DNA of 64,000 nt from Saccharothrix carnea (GCF_003014735.1 NZ_PYAX01000006.1:434001-498000), one strand, 5' to 3'; shown: positions 8,103 through 17,244, counted from the first letter of the stretch. The notes: generated from the sequence alone by a model not told the origin. A program made the numbers and translations.

Positions 8103-8902
8103 TACAACGGCAGCTTCAGGTCGTTGACCACGGCGTCCCGCAGCCAGAGCACGAAATCGCCCCACAGCCCGGTGACCAGCGCCACCCCGACCGCCATCAG
8201 CAGCACCCCGCCGAACACCTGCACCTGCCGGACGTGCGACCGCAGCCACCCGGTCGTCCGCACGGCCCACCGCGCGCCCAGCGCGATCAGGACGAACGGC
8301 AGGCCGAGCCCGAGGCAGTAGGCGAGCACCAGGACCGCGCCGCGCGCGGTGACCGAGCCGACCTCCGTGCTGCGGGTCAGCGCCAGCACGCCCATCAGCG
8401 TCGGCCCGATGCAGGGCGTCCAGCCGAGCGCGAACACCCCGCCGAGCAGCGGCGCGCCGAGCAGCCCGGCCTTGGGCGTCCGGTGCACCCGGACGTCGCG
8501 CTGGAGGGCGGGGACGAGGCCGATGAACACCAGGCCCATGGCGATGGTGATCACGCCGCCGATGCGCTGCAGCAGGTCGCCCTGGAACCAGAACAGGTCG
8601 GTCAGCCCGAGCACGACGAACGACGTCAGGGCGAACACGACCGTGAAGCCGAGCACGAACAGCAGGGCGGCGCCCGCGACCCGCCAGCGGCCGGACTTGG
8701 CGGCTTCCCCCTCGGCCACGGCCGGTGCTTCCGCGCCGACCAGGCCCGCGAGGTAGGCGAGGTAGCCGGGGACCAGCGGGACCACGCACGGTGAGGCGAA
8801 CGAGATCGCCCCGGCGAGCACCGCCACCCCGGTCGCGAGCAGGATCGGGCCGGAGGTGGCCAGATCGGTCGGGTTCACGCATTCAGGGTAGGTAGCCGCC
8901 AC
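8102..8902 (-). CDS. ccdA: Cytochrome c biogenesis / thiol-disulfide membrane protein CcdA
   Basis: A 266-residue six-helix membrane protein of the DsbD/CcdA family. It passes electrons from cytoplasmic thioredoxin to extracytoplasmic thioredoxin-like proteins such as the TlpA encoded at 10027. The two redox Cys lie in the family motifs FASPCVVPLVPGYL (Cys39) and GWTPCIGPTL (Cys164). The start is uncertain: GTG at 8902 gives a short extra N-terminus, while GTG at 8878 (VNPTDLA) is also possible; neither has a strong ribosome site. The gene heads a ccdA-resB-ccsB operon, but unlike the usual order it is separated from tlpA by the M64 peptidase gene on the opposite strand. Confidence 0.9.
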   Translation of the reverse strand: MAATYPECVNPTDLATSGPILLATGVAVLAGAISFASPCVVPLVPGYLAYLAGLVGAEAPAVAEGEAAKSGRWRVAGAALLFVLGFTVVFALTSFVVLGLTDLFWFQGDLLQRIGGVITIAMGLVFIGLVPALQRDVRVHRTPKAGLLGAPLLGGVFALGWTPCIGPTLMGVLALTRSTEVGSVTARGAVLVLAYCLGLGLPFVLIALGARWAVRTTGWLRSHVRQVQVFGGVLLMAVGVALVTGLWGDFVLWLRDAVVNDLKLPL

Positions 8903-9025
8903 TTGACGCCGCTCACCGGCATCCCTTATGGGCGACCTGGGTCACAGTGCCGGATGGCCGCTGCTTCCTGGGCGACGGATGGCTACTACCCGTCTCGGTG
9001 AATGTTTAAACGCGACTATCAATCC

Positions 9026-9054
9026 TTGTGGGTTAGCGGGCAACTCCATAGCGT
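9026..9054 (+). promoter_or_regulatory. Promoter for the M64 peptidase gene, leaderless type
   Basis: TTGTGG (9026-9031) and TAGCGT (9049-9054) are separated by 17 bp, and the ATG at 9061 begins six bases after the -10 box, so the transcript would begin at or next to the start codon. The preceding 25 bp are unusually AT-rich for this genome and include the palindrome GTTTAAAC (9004-9011). Confidence 0.55.
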
Positions 9055-9060
9055 GACCAC

Positions 9061-10023
9061 ATGCGTGCTCACCGGCTCGTCCTGCCCGTGCTGGCCGTTG
9101 CTTTCGCCGTCGTCGCCGCTCCCCTGCCCGGCGGCGCCGCAGAGCCCGGCGCCGGCGTGGAGTGGGTCGAGGTCTTCTCCCCGGACGGCACGATCTCGCG
9201 CACGCCCGTCCCGGTCGCGGTCGAGACCAGGGCCGCGCCCGCGGAGGTGGCCGCCGACGTGGTGGCCATCCAGGAGACCGGCGCGCCCGACCAGCGGTTC
9301 GACCTGGTCTTCGTCGGCGACGGCTACACCTCGGCCGAGCTCGCCGCCTTCCACGACCACGTGGTGGGCAAGTGGGCGGAGCTGGCCGCCGTGGAGCCGT
9401 TCAAGTCCTACCGCCAGTACTTCAACGTGTGGCAGGTCAACGTCGTGTCGAACGAGTCCGGCGTGGACCACGACCCGGCCCTGGGCACGGACCGCGACAC
9501 CGCGCTGGACATGGGCTTCTGGTGCCAGGGCCGCGACACCCAGACCGAGCGCCTGCTGTGCGTGAACCAGACCAAGGCCACCCAGTTCGCCGCCCTGGCA
9601 CCGCAGGCCGACCAGGTCATCGCGCTCGGCAACACGGCCAAGTACGGCGGCGCGGGCGGTGGGGTGGCGACCGCCGCGGGCGCGAACGACCAGGCCGGGC
9701 AGATCGCCGTGCACGAGCTGGGCCACTCGATCGGCAAGCTGGCCGACGAGTACGACTACCCGTACGACCGGTACAGCGGCACGGAGCCGACCGAGGTCAA
9801 CGTGACCGCGGACCCGACCGGCGCGAAGTGGTCGGCCTACCTGGGCCTGCCGTCGCCGGACGGTGGCGTGGTCGGCGCGTTCGAGGGCGCCCGCTACTAC
9901 AAGTACGGCCTGTACCGACCCACCGAGGACTCGATCATGCGCACGCTGGGCCGGGAGTTCAACCTGGTCGGCCGGGACGCGATGGTCGAGGCGTTCAAGG
10001 CGAAGGTGCCCGAGCTGCGCTGA
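9061..10023 (+). CDS. Secreted M64 (IgA peptidase family) zinc metallopeptidase
   Basis: A 320-residue secreted metallopeptidase. Residues 1-27 are a signal peptide (basic MRAHR, hydrophobic core, AAPLPGGAA). The M64 domain starts near FDLVFVGDGYT (81-90), a strong family marker, and has the zinc site HELGHSIGKLADEY (218-231), an HExxHxxxxLxDEY motif with the extra DE typical of M64. Cys155 and Cys167 could form a disulfide. The family is named after Clostridium IgA protease, but actinomycete members are exported enzymes of mostly unknown substrate. It sits inside the usual tlpA-ccdA junction, on the opposite strand and with its own promoter, and ends 3 bases from the tlpA stop. Confidence 0.88.
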   Translation: MRAHRLVLPVLAVAFAVVAAPLPGGAAEPGAGVEWVEVFSPDGTISRTPVPVAVETRAAPAEVAADVVAIQETGAPDQRFDLVFVGDGYTSAELAAFHDHVVGKWAELAAVEPFKSYRQYFNVWQVNVVSNESGVDHDPALGTDRDTALDMGFWCQGRDTQTERLLCVNQTKATQFAALAPQADQVIALGNTAKYGGAGGGVATAAGANDQAGQIAVHELGHSIGKLADEYDYPYDRYSGTEPTEVNVTADPTGAKWSAYLGLPSPDGGVVGAFEGARYYKYGLYRPTEDSIMRTLGREFNLVGRDAMVEAFKAKVPELR

Positions 10024-10026
10024 CGG

Positions 10027-10608
10027 CTACTCGGCGGCCAGCTCCTCGACCAGCGGCAGCAGGTCGGACGCGATCACGCCGCCGAGGAACGCCGCGGCGA
10101 CGCGGTGCTGCTTGTCCAGCACGAACGTGGACGGCACGGTGTTGGGCGGCAGCCCGCGGAACGACAGCATCGCGCGGCCGGACTCGTCGTAGATCGACGG
10201 GTAGCTCAGCTGCCGGTTGGCCATGAAGTCCCGGGGCGCCTCGACCGAGTTCTCCTTGACGTCCACGCCCAGCACCTGCACGCCCAACGGCCCGGTCTCG
10301 TCCTGCACCTTCTGCAGCTCGGGCGCCTCGGTCCGGCACGGCGGGCACCAGGCGCCCCAGATGTTGACGACGACGACCTTGCCCGCGTAGTCCTCCAGCG
10401 AGATCGTCCGGCCGTCCTCCATCAGGCTCGGACCGGTCAGGCCCTTGATGCCCTTGCGCTCGTCGCCCTCGTAGCGCAGCTTCGTCTCGCCGTTGGGCGC
10501 GACGAGCTGGAACTCCGAGCCGGCCACCACCGCGTCGTCACCGGACGTGCAGCCCGTGAGCAGCAGGAACGCCGCCGTGAGGCCACCGAGCAAGGACCGC
10601 GCCCTCAT
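10027..10608 (-). CDS. TlpA/ResA-like thiol-disulfide lipoprotein
   Basis: A 193-residue exported thioredoxin-fold lipoprotein. The N-terminus has a lipoprotein signal ending LLLTGC (Cys20). The redox motif WCPPC is at residues 87-91 in NIWGAWCPPC, and the cis-Pro loop appears as GLPPNTVPSTFVLD. Family members (ResA, CcsX) reduce the CXXCH cysteines of apocytochrome c before heme attachment. The start codon overlaps the stop of the histidine phosphatase gene as ATGA, placing it in the hemL operon. It probably receives electrons from CcdA, encoded 1.1 kb away. Confidence 0.88.
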   Translation of the reverse strand: MRARSLLGGLTAAFLLLTGCTSGDDAVVAGSEFQLVAPNGETKLRYEGDERKGIKGLTGPSLMEDGRTISLEDYAGKVVVVNIWGAWCPPCRTEAPELQKVQDETGPLGVQVLGVDVKENSVEAPRDFMANRQLSYPSIYDESGRAMLSFRGLPPNTVPSTFVLDKQHRVAAAFLGGVIASDLLPLVEELAAE

Positions 10609-11234
10609 GCCCCGGTCACCCTCGGGTTCGTCGCGCCGACCGGTTCGGTGTAGACGACCCGGACCAGCTGCTCGCCCTCGAACACGAGGCTGGTCAACGA
10701 CGCCAGCGAGCACTCGCGGCGACGCGGGTCGTGCCACATCCGCTTGCCCTCCATGAATCGCCGCAGCGTCCAGATCGGCAGCTGGTGCGACACGCACACC
10801 GCCTCGTGGCCCTCGGCCACCGACCGGGCCCGCTGCACCGCGCCGAGCATCCGGTGCGCGATCGCCAGGTACGGCTCGCCCCACGACGGCCGGAACGGGT
10901 TGACCAGCTTCGGCCAGTGCTTGGGCGAGCGCAGCGCGCCGTCGCCGACGGCCACCTTCAGGCCCTCGAACTTGTTGTCCGCCTCGATCAGCCGCTCGTC
11001 GGTGTCGAGTTCGAGCCGGTGCGAGTCGGCGATCGGCGACGCGGTCTGCTGCGCCCGGTCCAGCGGCGAGGCCACGACGTGCGCGATGTCGTGGTCGGCC
11101 AGGTGCTCGGCCACGGTCAGCGCCTGCTTCTGGCCGCGTTCGGACAGCTTGAAGCCCGGCAGGCGGCCGTAGAGGATGCCGGTCGGGTTGTGCACCTCAC
11201 CGTGCCGCAGCAGGTGGACGACTGTTCGGCTCAC
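10605..11234 (-). CDS. Histidine phosphatase family protein (phosphoglycerate mutase-like)
   Basis: A 209-residue branch-1 histidine phosphatase. The catalytic signature [12 protein letters not shown] near the N-terminus supplies the phospho-accepting His. [11 protein letters not shown], a Glu in [10 protein letters not shown] and a second His in [11 protein letters not shown] complete the site. The substrate is unknown; despite frequent naming it is unlike the true glycolytic mutase at 39521. The GTG start at 11234 overlaps the hemL stop as GTGA, and its stop overlaps tlpA. In the mycobacterial equivalent (recalled as Rv0525) it has the same position between hemL and the thioredoxin-like gene. 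Confidence 0.85.
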   Translation of the reverse strand: MSRTVVHLLRHGEVHNPTGILYGRLPGFKLSERGQKQALTVAEHLADHDIAHVVASPLDRAQQTASPIADSHRLELDTDERLIEADNKFEGLKVAVGDGALRSPKHWPKLVNPFRPSWGEPYLAIAHRMLGAVQRARSVAEGHEAVCVSHQLPIWTLRRFMEGKRMWHDPRRRECSLASLTSLVFEGEQLVRVVYTEPVGATNPRVTGA

Positions 11235-12526
11235 TTGGTCGCCTCCGCGGCGGCAGCGGCACGGGCGGCGTGCGGCAGGGCGTCGGCGATGACCTCGAAG
11301 TCGGCTTCGGTCATGGCCGCGTTGACGAACCACGCCTCGAAGGCGCTCGGCGGCGCGTACACGCCCCGTTCGAGCAGGGCGTGGAAGAACGGCGGGAAGC
11401 GCCACGTCTGCGCGGCCTGGGCGCCCGCGTAGTCGGTGACCTCGGCGTCGGTGAAGAACACGCTGACCAGGTTGCCGGCGAACTGGACGCGGTGCGCGAC
11501 GCCCGCCTCGGTGAGCGCGGCGGTGAACAGCGCGCCCAGCCGGGTGGCGTTGGCGTCCAGGGTGCGGTAGACGTCGTCGGTGGCCGCGCGCAGCGTGGCC
11601 AGGCCGGCGGCGACCGCGACCGGGTTACCGGACAGCGTGCCCGCCTGGTAGACCGGGCCGGACGGGGCGAGCTTGCCCATCACGTCCGACCGGCCGCCGA
11701 ACGCCGCCGCGGGCAGGCCGCCGGACATGACCTTGCCGAACGTGTAGAGGTCGCCTTCGACGTTCTCCAGGCCGTACCAGCCGGCGCGGGAGACGCGGAA
11801 GCCGGTCATCACCTCGTCCATGATCAGCAGCGCGCCGTTGTCCCGGCAGAGCTGCTTGAGCTCGGCGTTGTGCCGGGGCGCGATCGCGCCCATGTTGCCC
11901 GCCGCGGCCTCGGTGATCACGCAGGCGATCTCGTCGGGGTTCTCGGCGAACGCCCGCTTGACGGCCTCGACGTCGTTGTAGGGCAGGACCAGGGTGTCGG
12001 CGGCCTGCGCGCCGGTGACGCCGGGTGACGTGGGCAGGCCGAGGGTGGCGACGCCGGAGCCCGCCTGGGCGAGCAGCGCGTCCACGTGGCCGTGGTAGCA
12101 GCCGGCGAACTTGACGACCTTGCGGCGCCCGGTGAAACCGCGGGCCAGCCGGATCGCGCTCATGGTGGCCTCGGTGCCGGAGTTCACCAGGCGGACCTGG
12201 TGCACCGGGGCGACCCGGTCGATGATCTCCTCGGCCAGCTCGATCTCGCCCTCGGTGGGCGTGCCGAACGACAGGCCGTGCACGGCGGCCTCGCGGACGG
12301 CGTGCACCACGTCCGGGTGGGCGTGCCCCAGGATCATCGGGCCCCAGGACGACACCAGGTCGACGTACCGGTTGCCGTCCGCGTCCCACAGGTGCGGGCC
12401 CTCGCCGCGCACCATGAACCTGGGCGTGCCGCCGACCGAGTGGAAAGCCCGTACCGGTGAGTTCACGCCACCGGGGATCACCGCCGCCGCGCGCTCGAAC
12501 AGTGCCTGGGATCGCGTCGCTGTCAC
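11231..12526 (-). CDS. hemL: Glutamate-1-semialdehyde 2,1-aminomutase
   Basis: A 431-residue PLP enzyme that converts glutamate-1-semialdehyde to 5-aminolevulinate, the second step of the C5 heme pathway begun by HemA. Family landmarks include [16 protein letters not shown], the phosphate-binding [16 protein letters not shown] (116-130), the gating loop [15 protein letters not shown] region, the cofactor Asp in [12 protein letters not shown], and the Schiff-base Lys265 in [12 protein letters not shown] start it at GTG 12526 ([13 protein letters not shown]), which matches the usual length; the longer open frame runs antisense to nothing recognisable. It leads the hemL-phosphatase-tlpA operon. 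Confidence 0.95.
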   Translation of the reverse strand: MTATRSQALFERAAAVIPGGVNSPVRAFHSVGGTPRFMVRGEGPHLWDADGNRYVDLVSSWGPMILGHAHPDVVHAVREAAVHGLSFGTPTEGEIELAEEIIDRVAPVHQVRLVNSGTEATMSAIRLARGFTGRRKVVKFAGCYHGHVDALLAQAGSGVATLGLPTSPGVTGAQAADTLVLPYNDVEAVKRAFAENPDEIACVITEAAAGNMGAIAPRHNAELKQLCRDNGALLIMDEVMTGFRVSRAGWYGLENVEGDLYTFGKVMSGGLPAAAFGGRSDVMGKLAPSGPVYQAGTLSGNPVAVAAGLATLRAATDDVYRTLDANATRLGALFTAALTEAGVAHRVQFAGNLVSVFFTDAEVTDYAGAQAAQTWRFPPFFHALLERGVYAPPSAFEAWFVNAAMTEADFEVIADALPHAARAAAAAEATK

Positions 12527-12537
12527 GTCGTCCAGTC

Positions 12538-12945
12538 TCACACGTCGGGTTGTTCGGCCTGCTTCCGACCACGGGTGCGCACGGCGAGCACGGTCTGGCG
12601 CAGCGCGTCGAGCAGCAGCACGCCCGCGATCGTGACCAGGCCCACGGACGCGCCGATCCAGTTGCCCTTGAACCGCGTGGACTCCAGCGGCGGGTGGTCG
12701 GGCACGGGGTAGCTGTAGTGCACGACACCCCGGTTCCAGCACCACACGGCGGCGGGCACCAGCAGCGCGATCAGCACCACTTCGCCGATCGCGATGAGCG
12801 CGCGCTTCGGCTGGTGCAGCGTTGGCGTGTCGGGGTCGGGCTCGGGTTCCGGCACGGTCTCGGTCTCGACGGTGGCCGCAGTCACGTCGGTCAGCTTCTC
12901 ACGCCCGTCCGGGTCGTCACCGTCACGTCGCACTGTGACCGCCAC
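12538..12945 (-). CDS. Two-span membrane protein of unknown function
   Basis: A 135-residue protein with an acidic, Pro/Glu/Thr-rich N-terminus (residues 1-45, with [10 protein letters not shown]), one membrane helix (about 50-67, [20 protein letters not shown]), a short extracytoplasmic loop with Tyr and Pro, and a second helix (about 98-115). It ends with the basic tail [11 protein letters not shown] do not recognise the family. Its start lies 23 bases inside the end of the upstream gene, so they are likely co-expressed; a GTG at 12933 would reduce the overlap. Confidence 0.6.
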   Translation of the reverse strand: MAVTVRRDGDDPDGREKLTDVTAATVETETVPEPEPDPDTPTLHQPKRALIAIGEVVLIALLVPAAVWCWNRGVVHYSYPVPDHPPLESTRFKGNWIGASVGLVTIAGVLLLDALRQTVLAVRTRGRKQAEQPDV

Positions 12946-13378
12946 CTCGCGTGGTCAGCAGCTTCGCGATCGCGGCGCGGAGCGCGTCGGCGTCGCGCGC
13001 CCAGCCCATCACCACCGTGCCGTCGACGAGCCGGAGGGGCACCGCCTCCGTGCCGCGGGGCAGCGACCAGCCGCCTCCGAGGACCCGCGCGCCGGCTCGC
13101 GGTTCCACCCCTTCGACCGCCTCGACGTCACCGACGCGCAGCTCGTCGCGGCCCTGGTGGAGGGCGACGGGCGTGAGGCGGACGGCGTAGAGGCGCCGGC
13201 GGCCCTGCACCCAGAGGGCGGTGGGCAGGAGCAGGACGAGCGCGACGAGCAGCCACAGCAGCGGGCGGACGGCGCCGGTGAGCGCTTCGACGGCGAACCC
13301 GAGGACGGCGAACACCGGGCCCCACAGCAGCGGCCACCAGGACGTGCCCGGTTCGGCGTACAAGGTCGGCTGGTCCAC
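12923..13378 (-). CDS. Membrane protein with PH-like C-terminal domain
   Basis: A 151-residue protein with two adjacent membrane helices near the N-terminus (about residues 14-31 and 38-55) followed by a cytoplasmic beta-rich domain (RRLYAVRLTPVALHQGRDELRV, then VPLRLVDGTVVMGWARDADAL). The layout resembles the DUF3093-type small membrane proteins of Actinobacteria, but I am not sure of the family. The GTG at 13378 begins VDQPTLYAEPG; a longer open frame upstream has atypical composition. It lies 7 bases from the five-paralogue array. Confidence 0.55.
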   Translation of the reverse strand: MDQPTLYAEPGTSWWPLLWGPVFAVLGFAVEALTGAVRPLLWLLVALVLLLPTALWVQGRRRLYAVRLTPVALHQGRDELRVGDVEAVEGVEPRAGARVLGGGWSLPRGTEAVPLRLVDGTVVMGWARDADALRAAIAKLLTTRGGGHSAT

Positions 13379-13385
13379 GGTCGCG

Positions 13386-13955
13386 CTAGCCCTGGTTGCC
13401 GGAGAAGTACTGCCGCGTACCGGGCAGGAAGCTGAACACCGACGCGGCGGCCGGCAGCACGAGCCGCAGCACGATGACCACCCAGTCGAGCGTGCCGGTG
13501 TCACCGTCCCGGGCGGCGATGATCGCGGCGGCCAGCGCGAGCACGCCGATGACCGACGCGCCACCGCACAGGGCGAGCCTGGCGTGGTAGTTGCCGCCGA
13601 GCAGCAGGACCGCGCCCCAGACCAGCGCGATGGCCAGGCAGGCGCTCGCGAACAACGCCATGATCGGCCCGAACCCCGCGAAGGCGCCCTCGCCGGTCGC
13701 GATCGCGCGGGTGAGGGACCCGAGCGGCCACGACAGCGCCGTCAGGATCCACAGGACGAACGAGACGACGACGGCGTTGGGCCGGACCAGGGCGGTGGTG
13801 TGCTGGTCGACGTTGCGCATCTGGCCCGGGTACGGCGACTGGTAATGCGGTTGGGGGCCTGCTCGGGGGTACTCGACGGGACGCATGGGCTGCCCGTACG
13901 GGTCGGGGTGGAACGGTTGCCCGTGCGGGTCGCGGTCGAACGGCGGCTGCGTCAT
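13386..13955 (-). CDS. hemB-linked membrane protein, array copy 5
   Basis: A 189-residue protein with a Pro/Gln/His/Tyr-rich cytoplasmic N-terminus (about residues 1-58, with repeats of DP(H/Y)GQP) and about four membrane helices. The C-terminus FSFLPGTRQYFSGN matches the shared ending of the four other proteins in this array. It lacks the internal NWARI motif of copies 1, 2 and 4 but keeps DWVVIVLRLVLP at the equivalent place. The ATG overlaps the previous stop as ATGA. No function is known to me; it is the last and most diverged of the five tandem genes behind hemB. Confidence 0.65.
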   Translation of the reverse strand: MTQPPFDRDPHGQPFHPDPYGQPMRPVEYPRAGPQPHYQSPYPGQMRNVDQHTTALVRPNAVVVSFVLWILTALSWPLGSLTRAIATGEGAFAGFGPIMALFASACLAIALVWGAVLLLGGNYHARLALCGGASVIGVLALAAAIIAARDGDTGTLDWVVIVLRLVLPAAASVFSFLPGTRQYFSGNQG

Positions 13956-14566
13956 CTCGGCGCCGACCGCGTGTAGGTGTTCGACGCGGGCAGGTACATC
14001 GCCACGAACCCGAGCGCGCAGGCGCCCAGGAACACCCACGACCAGACCACGCCCACCAGCCAGTGCACGTGCGGCATGCCGTCCGCGGTGGAGACGAGCA
14101 TCGCGACGAGCCCGAAGGCGGCCGAGGGCAGGGCGAGCACGGTGAGCGTGATCCGCGCCCAGTTCCGGCCCGCGCGCAGCTTGGCGGCGGCGATCAGGAA
14201 CGGCACCGACAGCACCGCGAAGAGGAGCGCGAACAGGATCGGCGTGAACCGGGCGACCAGCTCCGCCTCGCCCCTGGTCATCGGGTCGGCCTGGGCCTCC
14301 GAGTCGCGCACGAGGTCGTCGGTCAGCCCGTCCATCCCGGTGTAGAACAGGCCCGGCAGCGCCAGCACGACCAGCGCCGCCGCCGCGATCCAGCACCACG
14401 ACGCGACGGTCGTGGTGACCGGGCGGCGGGGCGCGAAGTCGTGCTGGTCGACGGGCGGCATCGGCGCGGGCAGCTGGAAGCCGGGCGGCAGCGGTGCGTC
14501 CGCCCGGCCCTGTCCAGGCAGGTCCACCTGGTGGAACGGCGAGGCGAACGGGTCCGGTTCGGGCAT
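13952..14566 (-). CDS. hemB-linked membrane protein, array copy 4
   Basis: A 204-residue protein with a Pro-rich N-terminal tail (residues 1-50) and four membrane helices. Between helices 2 and 3 lies the conserved KLRAGRNWARITLTVLALP, nearly the same as copy 2 (KARAGRNWARITLTVVGVL), and it ends YLPASNTYTRSAPR. The internal loop between helices 1 and 2 carries acidic residues (DGLTDDLVRDSEAQADPM). The clear repetition of NWARITLTV and LPAS..Y among neighbours shows descent by tandem duplication. Function unknown. Confidence 0.65.
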   Translation of the reverse strand: MPEPDPFASPFHQVDLPGQGRADAPLPPGFQLPAPMPPVDQHDFAPRRPVTTTVASWCWIAAAALVVLALPGLFYTGMDGLTDDLVRDSEAQADPMTRGEAELVARFTPILFALLFAVLSVPFLIAAAKLRAGRNWARITLTVLALPSAAFGLVAMLVSTADGMPHVHWLVGVVWSWVFLGACALGFVAMYLPASNTYTRSAPR

Positions 14567-14583
14567 GGGGTTCTCCGCGGGGT

Positions 14584-14985
14584 TCAGTGCTGCTTCACCC
14601 ACTGTGCCGTACCGGGGAGCCAGGTGAACGCCAAACCGACACCGATCAGCAGCAGCGTCACGAGGTTCACGGCACTGGCGCCCGGCAGCACGATCCACAG
14701 CACGTGCAGCACGGCCACCGCGGTGAGCACACCGCGTGCCCACCGCCTGCCCTGCCGCAACAGCCACCCGAACAGCCCGTAGCCGAGGCCGAACCCGACC
14801 GCGACGACGGTCAGCTGCGTCAGCAGCCCCGTGATCGCGGCCGGGTCGTCGCCGACCCGGTGGGCGGCCTGCTCGAACTCGTCCCGGCGCAGCCACAGCA
14901 CGAGGTTCTCCAGCAGCAGGAACGCGCCGAGGGCGAACCACACCGCGACCGCGCCGCGCACCACCGCGGGCGGCTGCCCGGTCAT
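14584..14985 (-). CDS. hemB-linked membrane protein, array copy 3
   Basis: A 133-residue, four-helix membrane protein, the shortest of the array because it lacks the Pro-rich N-terminal tail. The conserved loop appears as RQGRRWARGVLTAVAVLH and the end as FTWLPGTAQWVKQH, matching the other copies. The start ATG overlaps the stop of copy 2 as ATGA, so translation is coupled. Function unknown. Confidence 0.65.
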   Translation of the reverse strand: MTGQPPAVVRGAVAVWFALGAFLLLENLVLWLRRDEFEQAAHRVGDDPAAITGLLTQLTVVAVGFGLGYGLFGWLLRQGRRWARGVLTAVAVLHVLWIVLPGASAVNLVTLLLIGVGLAFTWLPGTAQWVKQH

Positions 14986-15560
14986 CCGGCTCGTTTGGCC
15001 GAGTCGAAGTAGGCCTTCGAAGCGGGCAGGTACAGCGTGACCACGGCGGCGGCCACGACGAGCACGATGACCAGGCCGACCAGCGAGAAGCCGATCAGGT
15101 GGTAGAGCAGCACCAGCACGCCCACCACGGTCAGGGTGATCCGCGCCCAGTTGCGGCCCGCGCGTGCCTTCATCGCGAAGAGCACCATCAGCGCGGCCAG
15201 CACCACGCCGACGATCACGCTGCCCACCAGCACCAGGTTGACCGCGGCTTCGAGCTGCTCCGGCGTGACCTCCGGCGTCGACGCCGCGGTCTTGCGCGCC
15301 TCTTCGAGGGCGGCGTCGCGCTGGGTCAGCACCAGCGCGGACGACACGATGAGCAGGATCGCGCTCGCGAGCCAGAGGAAGAACGACAGGCGGACTTCCT
15401 TCGGCTCCGGCACGGCGGGCTGGTTGTACCCGCCGTGCCCGGCCAGCTCCGACGCGCTCAGCGGCGGTGGCGCCGGGGTGTAGGGCTGCTGAGGCGGGGG
15501 CGGCGCGGACGGGTAGGGCTGCTCCGGCGGCCGGTTGTCAGGGTCCTGTGGGGTCGTCAC
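14982..15560 (-). CDS. hemB-linked membrane protein, array copy 2
   Basis: A 192-residue protein with a Pro/Tyr-rich tail (residues 1-60, PPPPQQPYTPAPPPL) and four membrane helices. The loop between helices 1 and 2 is charged (TQRDAALEEARKTAASTPEVTPEQ). It has the shared KARAGRNWARITLTV and the ending YLPASKAYFDSAKRAG. I set the start at GTG 15560 because it gives MTTPQDP, matching MTTPEPG of copy 1; the frame is open 13 codons further. Function unknown. Confidence 0.65.
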   Translation of the reverse strand: MTTPQDPDNRPPEQPYPSAPPPPQQPYTPAPPPLSASELAGHGGYNQPAVPEPKEVRLSFFLWLASAILLIVSSALVLTQRDAALEEARKTAASTPEVTPEQLEAAVNLVLVGSVIVGVVLAALMVLFAMKARAGRNWARITLTVVGVLVLLYHLIGFSLVGLVIVLVVAAAVVTLYLPASKAYFDSAKRAG

Positions 15561-15682
15561 GCCTGCAAACGCTATGGCCTGGTCAAGGTCGTTGTCCACC
15601 GCGACGGGCCGTGGCTGCAGACCTGTGACCCGCGGCCTCGGCTACCGGCGGTGGTTCGTCCTCGGGCGGTGGTCGGCGGTGG

Positions 15683-16270
15683 TCATCGCGGTGCGGGTCC
15701 CGGGGCCACCGGAGGGCGTGGCTTGAAGTAGCCCGAGACCGACGTCTGGTACATCAGCACCACGGCGGCACCGTCGATCAGCATCGTGACCACGCCGAAC
15801 GCCAGGTCGATGCCGTTGACCGACAGGCCGGACGCCGCCGTGAAGCCGGTCGCGGCGGAGAGGAGCCGCAGCACGCCGAGGAGGATCCCGGCGGCGGCGA
15901 TGACGGTGAGCACGACCCGCGCCCAGTTCCGGCCGCCGGCCATCCGGTTGGCGAGCAGCGTGTAGACCAGGATCAGACCGGCCGCGATCACCAGGCCGAA
16001 CACGATCCCGCCGGTCGCGGCGGCGTCCAGGTCGTCCTGGCTGAGGGTCGGCTGCTGCACGCGCAGCTCGCGGATCAGCATCTCGCGGTCGGCCAGCTGC
16101 ACCATGAAGCGGACCATGCCGACCACGGCGCTGAGGATGAACAGCCACCGGGCTATGTCGATCAGCTTGGGCGGGGTCGGTCTCGGTGGCCTGGTGCGGG
16201 CGGGCCGGGAGAACCGGGAGGACCGGGTGGTGTCGGGCCGGTCGGACCGGCCGGGTTCGGGCGTGGTCAT
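15683..16270 (-). CDS. hemB-linked membrane protein, array copy 1
   Basis: A 195-residue protein starting [12 protein letters not shown], with an Arg/Pro-rich tail (residues 1-36) and four membrane helices. The diagnostic loop is [18 protein letters not shown], and the C-terminus [15 protein letters not shown] is a looser version of the array ending. Its ATG overlaps the hemB stop as ATGA, so it is translated together with hemB. Mycobacteria also have small membrane proteins after hemB (recalled as Rv0513 and Rv0514). Function unknown. Confidence 0.65.
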   Translation of the reverse strand: MTTPEPGRSDRPDTTRSSRFSRPARTRPPRPTPPKLIDIARWLFILSAVVGMVRFMVQLADREMLIRELRVQQPTLSQDDLDAAATGGIVFGLVIAAGLILVYTLLANRMAGGRNWARVVLTVIAAAGILLGVLRLLSAATGFTAASGLSVNGIDLAFGVVTMLIDGAAVVLMYQTSVSGYFKPRPPVAPGPAPR

Positions 16271-17244
16271 CCGCGGTCCAACCAGCCCGCGGCCTCGACC
16301 GCCCAGTAGGTGAGCACGATGTCGGCGCCGGCCCGGCGGATCGACGTCAGCATCTCCAGCACGGTCCGCTCGCGGTCGATCCAGCCGTTGCGGGCGGCGG
16401 CCTCGACCATCGCGTACTCGCCGGAGATCTGGTAGGCCGCGACCGGGACGTCGGCGATCTCGGCGACGGCCTTGACGATGTCGAGGTAGGGCAGGGCGGG
16501 CTTGACCATGACCATGTCGGCGCCCTCGGCCAGGTCGAGCGTGACCTCGCGGAGCGCTTCGCGGGCGTTGGCCGGGTCCTGCTGGTAGGTCTTGCGGTCG
16601 CCTTGGAGCTGCGACTCGACCGCGTCGCGGAACGGGCCGTAGAGGGCGGACGCGTACTTGGCGCTGTAGGCCAGGATGCCGGTGTCGGTGTGGCCGGCTT
16701 CGTCCAGCGCGGAGCGGATGAACCCGATCTGGCCGTCCATCATGCCGCTCGGGCCGACGACGTGGGCGCCTGCCTCGGCCTGGGCGACAGCCATCTCGCC
16801 GTAGACCTCGAGGGTGGCGTCGTTGTCGACGGCGCCCTCGGGGGTCAGGACGCCGCAGTGGCCGTGGTCGGTGAACTCGTCCAGGCAGCAGTCGGACATC
16901 AGGACGGTCGAGTCGCCGAGTTCGTGGCGCAGGTCGCGCAGGGCGGTGTTGAGGATGCCGTCCGGGTCGGTCGCGCCGGAGCCGACCGCGTCGCGCTCGG
17001 CCGGGACGCCGAACAGCATGATCCCGCCGACCCCGGCCTGGACCGCTTCCACGGCGGCTTTGCGCAACGACTCGCGGGTGTGCTGGAAGACGCCCGGCAT
17101 GCTCTGGATCTCGGCCGGGGAGTCCAGGCCTTCCTTGACGAACACGGGGAGGATCAGCTGGCGCGGGCGCACGGTGGTTTCACCGACCAGGCGGCGCATG
17201 GCCGGGGTCGTGCGCAGGCGGCGGGGGCGGTGGGCTGGGAACAC
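16267..17244 (-). CDS. hemB: Delta-aminolevulinic acid dehydratase (porphobilinogen synthase)
   Basis: A 325-residue TIM-barrel enzyme that condenses two 5-aminolevulinate molecules to porphobilinogen. The active-site zinc cysteines are in [14 protein letters not shown] (Cys119, Cys120, Cys130), so it is the zinc-dependent rather than Mg/K-dependent type in the active site. The two Schiff-base lysines lie in [12 protein letters not shown] (Lys196) and [12 protein letters not shown] (Lys248). The GTG at 17244 has AGGGAG upstream. It is separated from hemD by a 400-bp repeat-rich gap, unlike the tight rex-hemACD part, and is coupled to the membrane-protein array downstream. Confidence 0.96.
   Translation of the reverse strand: MFPAHRPRRLRTTPAMRRLVGETTVRPRQLILPVFVKEGLDSPAEIQSMPGVFQHTRESLRKAAVEAVQAGVGGIMLFGVPAERDAVGSGATDPDGILNTALRDLRHELGDSTVLMSDCCLDEFTDHGHCGVLTPEGAVDNDATLEVYGEMAVAQAEAGAHVVGPSGMMDGQIGFIRSALDEAGHTDTGILAYSAKYASALYGPFRDAVESQLQGDRKTYQQDPANAREALREVTLDLAEGADMVMVKPALPYLDIVKAVAEIADVPVAAYQISGEYAMVEAAARNGWIDRERTVLEMLTSIRRAGADIVLTYWAVEAAGWLDRG

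Noticed and set aside
10605..11234. Glycolytic phosphoglycerate mutase
   Set aside because: It has the RHG signature but lacks the mutase-specific blocks found in the true enzyme at 39521-40267.
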